Shown here: positions 12,458 through 17,404 of the stretch, piece by piece
Numbering within the stretch: the stretch's first letter is position 1
Layout of the letters: the number at the start of each line of letters is the position of its first letter
NCBI GenBank assembly: GCA_944336815.1
Contig: CALVLG010000009.1
Span: forward strand, 1 to 17,404
Length of the DNA: 17,404 nt
Direction of reading: 5' to 3'
DNA from: an uncultured Bacilli bacterium
GTDB taxonomy: Bacteria > Bacillota_I > Bacilli_A > RF39 > UBA660
The notes under the pieces: model-generated
Databases searched by the model: none
Told to the model about the DNA's origin: nothing
What the model saw: only the letters and a program-made list of their open reading frames with translations
Translations under genes and position numbers: made by a program

Positions 12458-12843
12458 TCTTTTTCTTTAAAATCACAAACAAAATAGTTTTTTTGTTTTT
12501 GAAGTTCTTCTAAAAATCTTGGTTTTATAACATTGGTTTCTAATTTTATATAGGTTTTATTTAAAGTTATCGTGGTGTTTTCTTGCCGATATACATCATG
12601 TAAACTATGAACATTACGGTATTTCATATAAAAGAAATTTTCTTTGTATTTTTTAAATAAAGCAATATCTATTTCTTTAATATTTATTTTATCAATAATT
12701 TGATGCAAGAATGTATAACAGCTTCTAATATCATCTGGCTCACGATAGTAAATAGTTTCTAAAGTATTAAATAACATATAGGGATTTTCTTTAGTTATTT
12801 TTTCGAGATCTTTTTTTATTTGAAAAATATAAAAAACACGCAT
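12421..12843 (-). CDS. sirA: SirA-like sporulation inhibitor of replication
   Basis: 140 residues; ATG at 12843 with SD AGGTGA. The N-terminus MRVFYIFQIKKDL and the C-terminal FVCDFKEKDYFWLSSL match the corresponding ends of B. subtilis SirA (YneE, 148 residues) by memory, including the D-F-x-x-K-x-Y-x-W-L pattern; the middle is poorly conserved. SirA binds DnaA domain I and blocks new rounds of replication when sporulation starts. Synteny is strong: in B. subtilis sirA directly follows tkt, as here. An exact Spo0A box precedes it, and B. subtilis sirA is under Spo0A control. A long inverted repeat covers its SD and first codons. The 3' end overlaps tmcAL. Confidence 0.82.
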   Translation of the reverse strand: MRVFYIFQIKKDLEKITKENPYMLFNTLETIYYREPDDIRSCYTFLHQIIDKINIKEIDIALFKKYKENFFYMKYRNVHSLHDVYRQENTTITLNKTYIKLETNVIKPRFLEELQKQKNYFVCDFKEKDYFWLSSLTPIG

Positions 12844-12887
12844 TTTATCACCTGTTTATACTTTAACAGATTAAAAGCGTGTTTTTT
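12831..12887 (-). terminator. Long hairpin/terminator across the sirA start
   Basis: AAAAAACACGC and GCGTGTTTTTT form a perfect 11-base inverted repeat (12831-12841 and 12877-12887). On the minus strand the stem extends by TTTTA/TAAAA past a one-base bulge, with an inner CTGTT/AACAG pair. The 3' arm is sirA codons 1-4 (ATG to TTT), ending in a T run, and the loop side holds the sirA SD. Transcripts from tkt would form it and terminate; transcripts started inside the loop would not. It is also terminator-like on the plus strand, for transcription coming from tmcAL. Confidence 0.65.
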
Positions 12888-12893
12888 GTCGAA
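12887..12893. promoter_or_regulatory. Spo0A box (exact TTCGACA) upstream of sirA
   Basis: TTCGACA on the minus strand begins directly after the tkt stop codon, 44 bases upstream of the sirA ATG. No good core promoter was found beside it, as may be expected if transcription depends on the activator. Confidence 0.6.
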
Positions 12894-14873
12894 CTATTTC
12901 ATTAAATTTTCGATTTTTAATTTTAAACTATCATAATCAAATTCCATTTTTTGTAATACTTCTAAAGAATTGCCGGAATAGGCAAAGTCCGAAATAGATA
13001 AAATATAATCTTCATTAGTAGCAAAACGCGTCCATATATCTCCTTTACCAGCTTCTATAACAGCTGTTTTAATGCCTTTTGGTAATATTTGGTCACGATA
13101 TTCAGCTCCCATAAGTAAGAATGTATCTAATGATGGCATTGAAACAACCCGTAAATCTAAATTACTTCTTTGTAAATCATAGGCTATTTGCATCGCACTT
13201 ACTACTTCACTACCGGTAGCAATTATTATTCCATCTAACTTTGCTACTTCTTTTTTGATAATATAAGCACCATAGGAAACGTTTTTGGCATTCGAACCAG
13301 GTAATTTAGGAATACTATTTGTGCTAATAATAAGCGCACTTGGTTTTTCATTTTTCAAGATATTTTCCCATGTTCCTAAAAGCTCAATAATGTCGGCAGG
13401 ACGATACACGATAAAATTAGGAATTGAACGTAACCAAGAAAGTTGCTCAATACTTATGCGCATTGGCCCTTCTTCACTATTATATAAGCTATCATGTGTA
13501 AAAATGTAGGTAACAGGCAAATTCATCAAGGCACTTTCCCGAATACCACTTAACATTTCACCAGCAAAGGCTAGTTTAGTCGAACCAAATACTTTTAAAC
13601 CTAATAAACTCATACCATTTAAAATATAGGCCATTGCTCTTTCTCTAGTTCCAAAGCGAATGTTTTTATTAGTTGGGTTTTTAGCATCTTGATAATTTGC
13701 CCCACCTAAAAGGGTTTGGGACGTTAAACTTAAACCAGCACTACCACCTAAGAAAAAAGGTGTTCTTGGTGCAATTAGATTTAAAACTTTATAATTTGAC
13801 TCAATTAATCCTTCGCGGTAACCATCATTAATTTTGTAATTATCTGCTAAAAAATCACTAGTAAATCTTTTTTGCTCTAGAAGCTCTAAAACAGAATTAG
13901 TAAAGGCGCTATTAATCGTTTTTAATCGGTCATAATGAGCTTGCCAATTTTTATCAACTTTATTCATCCGTTTATTTATCTCACTAGTAATATGAATAAC
14001 AGAATCTTTAGATATATCAAATGGTGGTAAAAAATAGTTATATTTTCTTTTTAGGGCAGAAAGATCATCAAATGTTAAGGCACCAGAATGCATGACGTTT
14101 TTGCCTTCATTAAATGTATCTTTACCAATCACATTTTGAAAAATAAGCAAAGCTGGTTTTTTTTGCTTTATAGCTGTTTCTAAAGCTCTAGTTACATCTT
14201 TGATGTTGCTTGCATCTCTTAAACTATCGACATAAAAGCCTTTGCTTAGAAATTTTTTGATTAAGTCTTCATTAAAAACTTGATTGCTTGGCCCCTCAGC
14301 CATCATATTGTTTGCATCATAAAGAAAAACAAGATTTTCTAAATTTTGAACGCCAGCAAAAGAGAATGCTTCTTCGCTTGCCCCACTTACCATATCCGCA
14401 TCGCTTAAAAAGCAAAATGTGTTATATGTTAAAAGGCGAACTTTTTCATCTTCTTTTTGAATTAAGGAAGCGATATAACGTCTAGCTAAAGCTAAGCCAA
14501 CCGCTGTTCCTACACCATCGCCAGCGATGCCAGTTGAAGCATCAACACCTATAGGATTATTTAATTCTGGTAAACCAGGCGCGGCATAATTAATGCGGCG
14601 AAAGTTCATTAAATCGTCTTTTCTTAACGGATAACCTGCCATATATAACATGGCATAATAAAGCGGCGTAATATGAGCCGAAGATAAAACAATTCGATCA
14701 CGATTAAAAAAAGTTGGATTTTTAGGATATACATTGGCAACTTTAGTAAATAAAGAATACATGACGGTTGCCATGTCTAAACATATCCCAGGATTACCAC
14801 TGCCAGCTTTATTAATAATGTCCATAGCTAATATTTTTAATTCATTTACAGCTTTAATATCATTTTGATTCAC
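12894..14873 (-). CDS. tkt: Transketolase homologue with eroded active site
   Basis: 659 residues from a GTG start (AAAGGA 11 bases upstream, so weakly supported). It aligns with B. subtilis transketolase (about 667 residues) end to end by memory, with all three domains. Yet key residues differ (yeast TKT1 numbers from memory): SGHPG is SGNPG (N27 for H30), PGHPE is PGLPE (L101 for H103), GDG...MEG is SDA...VSG (S157-A159; S163 for E162), PTH is PMR (R472 for H481), and the phosphate-binding Arg528 region reads STN. Retained are H67, NN188-189, H262, E411 and THDS H460. The normal enzyme moves two-carbon units in the pentose phosphate pathway using thiamine diphosphate. Impaired activity, altered substrate or a non-catalytic role is likely. 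The frame is intact, and the locus order (lexA, SOS gene, tkt, sirA) is ancestral. Confidence 0.85.
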   Translation of the reverse strand: MNQNDIKAVNELKILAMDIINKAGSGNPGICLDMATVMYSLFTKVANVYPKNPTFFNRDRIVLSSAHITPLYYAMLYMAGYPLRKDDLMNFRRINYAAPGLPELNNPIGVDASTGIAGDGVGTAVGLALARRYIASLIQKEDEKVRLLTYNTFCFLSDADMVSGASEEAFSFAGVQNLENLVFLYDANNMMAEGPSNQVFNEDLIKKFLSKGFYVDSLRDASNIKDVTRALETAIKQKKPALLIFQNVIGKDTFNEGKNVMHSGALTFDDLSALKRKYNYFLPPFDISKDSVIHITSEINKRMNKVDKNWQAHYDRLKTINSAFTNSVLELLEQKRFTSDFLADNYKINDGYREGLIESNYKVLNLIAPRTPFFLGGSAGLSLTSQTLLGGANYQDAKNPTNKNIRFGTRERAMAYILNGMSLLGLKVFGSTKLAFAGEMLSGIRESALMNLPVTYIFTHDSLYNSEEGPMRISIEQLSWLRSIPNFIVYRPADIIELLGTWENILKNEKPSALIISTNSIPKLPGSNAKNVSYGAYIIKKEVAKLDGIIIATGSEVVSAMQIAYDLQRSNLDLRVVSMPSLDTFLLMGAEYRDQILPKGIKTAVIEAGKGDIWTRFATNEDYILSISDFAYSGNSLEVLQKMEFDYDSLKLKIENLMK

Positions 14874-14902
14874 TTGTTCATCAATCCTTTTATTCTATTA
14901 AA

Positions 14903-14930
14903 AGTATATCAAATATTTAGCTTTGAGTAA
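14903..14930 (-). promoter_or_regulatory. Candidate promoter of the transketolase-like gene
   Basis: TTACTC (14925-14930), 16-base spacer and TATACT (14903-14908) on the minus strand, about 30 bases before the GTG start. It lies after the SOS peptide gene, so the two are at least partly independent. Confidence 0.5.
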
Positions 14931-14936
14931 ATTGTT

Positions 14937-15071
14937 TTATTTAGCTATTTCAACATTTTGAAGAGCATTTTCATTTAAAAAACGCATCCGTTCATTTAAT
15001 AAAACAATACCTCCTATAATAACTAAATATAAAAGAATTAAAAGGCCATATTGGCGAATAAATTTTTCCAT
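14937..15071 (-). CDS. 44-residue SOS-controlled membrane peptide (YneA/SosA-like position)
   Basis: ATG at 15071 is chosen for its SD (GAGGGGA, seven bases upstream); an upstream in-frame start would precede or overlap the promoter. The product has a short basic N-terminus (MEKFIRQYG), one membrane helix (LLILLYLVIIGGIVLL, 10-25) and a 19-residue tail, probably outside (NERMRF...VEIAK). It is divergent from lexA with an SOS box in its promoter, exactly where B. subtilis has yneA and staphylococci have sosA, both SOS-induced membrane inhibitors of cell division. It lacks the LysM domain of YneA (about 105 residues) and is shorter than SosA (about 77). Homology cannot be shown from so short a sequence; the role is inferred from position, control and topology. 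Confidence 0.7.
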   Translation of the reverse strand: MEKFIRQYGLLILLYLVIIGGIVLLNERMRFLNENALQNVEIAK

Positions 15072-15096
15072 TTTCTTTTCCCCTCTTTCTAAATTC

Positions 15097-15125
15097 ATTC
15101 TAACATATACATTTGTTCGTGTCAA
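15097..15125 (-). promoter_or_regulatory. SOS promoter of the small membrane peptide with LexA box
   Basis: On the minus strand TTGACA (15120-15125), a 17-base spacer and TAGAAT (15097-15102) form a strong promoter. The spacer holds CGAACAAATGTATA (15106-15119), which matches one half and the centre of the Gram-positive SOS box CGAACrnryGTTyG. Confidence 0.75.
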
Positions 15126-15133
15126 AGGAATTG

Positions 15134-15147
15134 TGAACAATTGTTTG
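15134..15147. promoter_or_regulatory. LexA (SOS) box at the lexA promoter
   Basis: TGAACAATTGTTTG has a perfect AACAATTGTT palindrome and fits the SOS box with two deviations. It overlaps a TTGACA -35 (15145-15150) whose likely -10 is TAAGAT (15168-15173), so LexA should repress its own gene. Confidence 0.75.
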
Positions 15148-15193
15148 ACATTTGACGTATAGTATGTTAAGATGTTTTTGGAGAGTGATTGAA

Positions 15194-15820
15194 GTGAAAG
15201 AAAAAACGGGTTTGACCAAAAAACAAAATGAAGTTTTAGATTATATAAAAAAATATACTGCTAAACATGGTTTTCCTCCTGCCGTTCGTGAAATAGGCGC
15301 GGCTTTGGGACTTTCTAGTCCTGCCACTGTACAAGCTCATTTAAACAAATTAAAAGAAGCCGGAGTAATAAAAAACTCTAGCAACAAATTTCGTACAATT
15401 GAAATATTAGTAGATAATGAATATATTGAAAAAGATGAAGATGTTATAAAAGTTCCCCTATTAGGAAAAATTACGGCTGGTAATCCGATTGAAGCCATTG
15501 AAAGACCGAACGAATTTTTTAATTTACCTTCGGCTTTAGTGCCACAAAATAAAACAGTTTTTACTTTAGAAGTAAATGGGGAATCAATGATTAATAAGGG
15601 AATTTTTGATGGCGATTACGTCATAGTTCAAAAACAAAGTACAGCTCAAAATGGTGATGTGGTAGTAGCTATGACTGATAATAATGAAGTAACTTTAAAA
15701 ACATTTTATAAGGAAGAAGATCATATCCGCTTGCAACCAGAAAATGATACTATGCAACCTTTTATATTTAAAAATATTACCATTTTAGGGAAAGCAATTG
15801 GCTTATTTAGAAAATTTTAA
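15194..15820 (+). CDS. lexA: LexA repressor
   Basis: Start GTG at 15194, 208 residues, preceded by GGAG ten bases upstream; longer in-frame starts lie inside the promoter. The N-terminal winged-helix domain (1-70) contains GFPPAVREIGAALGLSSPATVQAHL. The C-terminal autoprotease has the cleavage site A95-G96 (GKITAGNPIEA), catalytic Ser131 (NGESM) and Lys169 (EVTLK). Under DNA damage RecA filaments trigger self-cleavage and derepression of SOS genes. It is divergent from the small SOS membrane gene, with two SOS boxes in the shared intergenic region. All catalytic residues are present, and the length is typical. Confidence 0.96.
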   Translation: MKEKTGLTKKQNEVLDYIKKYTAKHGFPPAVREIGAALGLSSPATVQAHLNKLKEAGVIKNSSNKFRTIEILVDNEYIEKDEDVIKVPLLGKITAGNPIEAIERPNEFFNLPSALVPQNKTVFTLEVNGESMINKGIFDGDYVIVQKQSTAQNGDVVVAMTDNNEVTLKTFYKEEDHIRLQPENDTMQPFIFKNITILGKAIGLFRKF

Positions 15821-15849
15821 AACGCAAGTTTAAGCTTGCGTCTTTTTTT
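15821..15849 (+). terminator. Terminator after lexA
   Basis: ACGCAAG and CTTGCGT pair around TTTAAG and are followed by CTTTTTTT. It lies between convergent genes and may also weakly terminate the minus strand. Confidence 0.8.
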
Positions 15850-16345
15850 ATTCAATATTAACAAAACTAATATTAACTACTTGGGTGTCAGTTTCACAAT
15901 AAATGTTTTCAATAAATGAATCATTGATAGTAAATTCACAAGTAGAGTTATTTTGGTTTAAAGTAAACTCATCAACCTTAATTAATTCTTTAAATGTAGG
16001 GAGTGATACAAAGGATAAATCTTTTAAATATGTTTGATATTTTTTAAGTTTTATTCCTTGTAAAGATGGTAAAATCTCGGCATAAAGATTACCATTAACG
16101 GTAGCTGTCTCATCATTCATATCGGTAAATGTTAAAGTGTTTGTATCTTTATCATAATTACCATTATAATTTACTTCGCCACTGTCTGTTACAACCGAAA
16201 AATCCAATTCATAGCTTTGATTAGTAAACGATTGTAAGTCATCGTAAGAAACCATATTGGTTAACGTATAGATTAAAAAGCCTAAACCGATACCTAATAA
16301 GATTAAGGCGACAATAATGATAATTTTAATAATTGTCTTTTTCAT
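15848..16345 (-). CDS. Hypothetical protein with one N-terminal membrane helix
   Basis: Start ATG at 16345 with SD AGAGGTGA; an in-frame start 81 bases upstream would lie inside the preceding gene. 165 residues. A basic start (MKKTIIK) is followed by one hydrophobic helix (about 6-30) and an extracytoplasmic domain predicted mostly beta (SYELDFSVVTDSGEVNYNGN, TNTLTFTDMND, CEFTIND). It contains two Cys late in the chain (STCEF and IYCET) that could pair outside the cell. I do not recognise a family. It follows the cysteine-rich exported protein gene by 19 bases, so they probably form an operon, and it may be a membrane partner of that protein. Confidence 0.75.
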   Translation of the reverse strand: MKKTIIKIIIIVALILLGIGLGFLIYTLTNMVSYDDLQSFTNQSYELDFSVVTDSGEVNYNGNYDKDTNTLTFTDMNDETATVNGNLYAEILPSLQGIKLKKYQTYLKDLSFVSLPTFKELIKVDEFTLNQNNSTCEFTINDSFIENIYCETDTQVVNISFVNIE

Positions 16346-16364
16346 TATATTATCACCTCTCATA

Positions 16365-17404
16365 CTATATTTTGAAGAAATAGACATGGACAGTGCCAGA
16401 ATAATAGTAATTATAAATTCGATCATTACTACTTGAACTATAATACCAGTATTCTAGGGAACGATATAAACCAACTTTAATACCTGATTCAAAGGTTCCT
16501 ATCCGCGTATCATCTTCATCACAACCCCAATCATTGTCTTCGTTATAAATACCGTTGTCACTTTGGGTACATTCACCCCAACCACCAGCTTCGCCAACTT
16601 CACCTGGACCGCCTAATAAGAAGGAAGCATAACCATATTCATCTTTACTTGAAGTAGTATTTTCCCAATCGCCAAAGCCACTATCATCTTTAGTGTTATG
16701 ATATTCTTGAGTCATACTAAAAACATAAACGCGACCATTATATAAATTATTAGATGTAAACTGTTCGTGTTCCCAACTGCAGGCTGGCTTTTCACATGCT
16801 CTTTGTGCCGAACTTGAATCTTTGCCTGGATAACATGTACATGAAGCAGACCTTCCTTTGCCAGAAACTTTGGCAGTTCGACCGCTGTTTTTCATTGCTT
16901 CCCAAGCTTTGTCACTTCTACGAATAATTGATGCTGTCGTACTTCCACAGTCATATAAAGCGTTACGAAAATTTTGGGATTGTAAAGCACTTTGAAATTT
17001 AGAAGTATAATTATCTACTAGACGTTTGAAGTATGTGGCATTACAAGCAACAGTTTTACTGCTTTCATAGTTGTTTGGATCCATACTTTCAACAGGATCA
17101 CAGCTTTGGGTATTGCATGTTCTTTGATCACGGTTTGTACTACATGTTTTACCATTGTTAAATTTATCGACCATTTTATAGTTTCGGTATTGAAGGCCAC
17201 CACCACATTTTTTACTACATGTGCCATAATTACTATCTGTATAGACTTTTGTTTGTTGACTACATTCTTTATATACAGTGTATGTAGCACTAGAAGTGGC
17301 AATGTTACCAGCACTATCTTGAACAGCAACATAGATCGTTCTTGTTTTGCCATCTAATGAGCCCCCAACATTATAGTTGCTTTTGGTTTCATTATATTTT
17401 TCCC
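16365..17404 (-). CDS. C-terminal part of a large cysteine-rich exported protein with Ig-like and TSP1-like modules
   Basis: The frame is open from the window edge (17404) to a TAG at 16365, about 346 residues; the start lies outside. The first part, TRTIYVAVQDSAGNIATSSATY, is the last strands of a bacterial Ig-like domain. Next comes YGTCSKKCGGGLQYRNYK...GKTC...RDQRTCNTQSC (about 17100-17240), which fits a thrombospondin type 1 repeat pattern (CSxxCGxGxxxR...C...RxC....C). The remaining 230 residues are rich in Cys, Ser, Tyr, Gly and acidic residues and end SGTVHVYFFKI without LPxTG, so this end is not sortase-anchored. Many Cys imply export and disulfide bonds. A surface or adhesive role is plausible but unproven. 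The one-TM gene downstream is probably co-transcribed. Confidence 0.8.
   Translation of the reverse strand, partial: EKYNETKSNYNVGGSLDGKTRTIYVAVQDSAGNIATSSATYTVYKECSQQTKVYTDSNYGTCSKKCGGGLQYRNYKMVDKFNNGKTCSTNRDQRTCNTQSCDPVESMDPNNYESSKTVACNATYFKRLVDNYTSKFQSALQSQNFRNALYDCGSTTASIIRRSDKAWEAMKNSGRTAKVSGKGRSASCTCYPGKDSSSAQRACEKPACSWEHEQFTSNNLYNGRVYVFSMTQEYHNTKDDSGFGDWENTTSSKDEYGYASFLLGGPGEVGEAGGWGECTQSDNGIYNEDNDWGCDEDDTRIGTFESGIKVGLYRSLEYWYYSSSSNDRIYNYYYSGTVHVYFFKI

Noticed and set aside
12855..12860. TATAAA as the -10 of sirA
   Set aside because: A start seven bases downstream would fall in or after the SD (12848-12853), so the message would lose its ribosome-binding site.
14288..14485. 65-codon plus-strand ORF
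   Set aside because: Shadow of the transketolase-like gene, with no SD or homology.
12894..14873. Transketolase-like gene as a pseudogene
   Set aside because: The 659-codon frame is uninterrupted, with domain order and many structural motifs kept. Relaxed or changed function fits better than decay.
17018..17353. 111-codon minus-strand ORF in another frame
   Set aside because: Overlaps the Cys-rich protein, whose frame is open across the whole stretch and shows Ig-like and TSP1-like patterns. This one shows none.
1..17404. CRISPR arrays, insertion sequences, prophage genes
   Set aside because: No regularly spaced direct repeats, transposase or phage proteins were seen on reading either strand.

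Overview
The window reads as a chromosomal segment of a low-GC, Gram-positive, endospore-forming member of the Bacillota, most likely class Bacilli. The evidence is the gene set (a GerE regulator, GerM, SpoIIIAH, a SigF/SigB/SigG-type sigma factor, SirA) and partial synteny with Bacillus subtilis (lexA / small SOS membrane gene / tkt / sirA; gerE-gerM; the ylbM, ylbN and rpmF group). TGA is used as a stop, so this is not a code-4 mollicute. I cannot assign a genus; an uncultured gut lineage is a guess.

Layout. 1-3576 (minus strand): a dacF-type D-Ala-D-Ala carboxypeptidase, a three-TM LCP glycopolymer transferase, a SpoIIAA-like STAS protein and a truncated SigF-type sigma factor. This resembles the dacF-spoIIAA-spoIIAB-sigF order, but spoIIAB is missing and an LCP gene is present. 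3659-4675 (plus): a VanY-type carboxypeptidase. 4716-7481 (minus): a bacteriocin locus with a C39-peptidase ABC exporter, a short membrane accessory protein and two double-glycine-leader peptides, both too short for routine ORF calling. 7546-8280 (minus): a PF06541 membrane protein. 8381-10140 (plus): a sporulation cluster spoIIIAH-gerE-gerM, with a good sigma-K promoter match before gerE. 10141-10445: a candidate small RNA with its own promoter and terminator, then the terminator of tRNA-Arg(UCU). 10445-11268 (minus): tRNA-Arg, rpmF and yceD/ylbN. 11339-12457 (plus): tmcAL. 12421-15071 (minus): sirA, a transketolase homologue with an eroded active site, and a 44-residue SOS membrane peptide, divergent from lexA (15194-15820, plus) across two SOS boxes. 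15848-17404 (minus): a one-TM hypothetical protein and the C-terminal part of a cysteine-rich exported protein with an Ig-like strand region and a thrombospondin-type-1-like module.

How it fits together. Much of the window serves sporulation and the cell envelope. Exact Spo0A boxes (TTCGACA) lie upstream of the spoIIAA-like gene and of sirA, both of which belong to Spo0A-controlled functions in B. subtilis. The most unusual points are: a spoIIA-type locus without its anti-sigma gene, whose STAS protein has Glu at the phospho-serine position; a hairpin/terminator laid across the start of sirA; a full-length transketolase lacking several catalytic residues; ribosomal protein L32 with an N-terminal extension like the Prp-cleaved leader of L27; the two-peptide bacteriocin pair; and the candidate small RNA.
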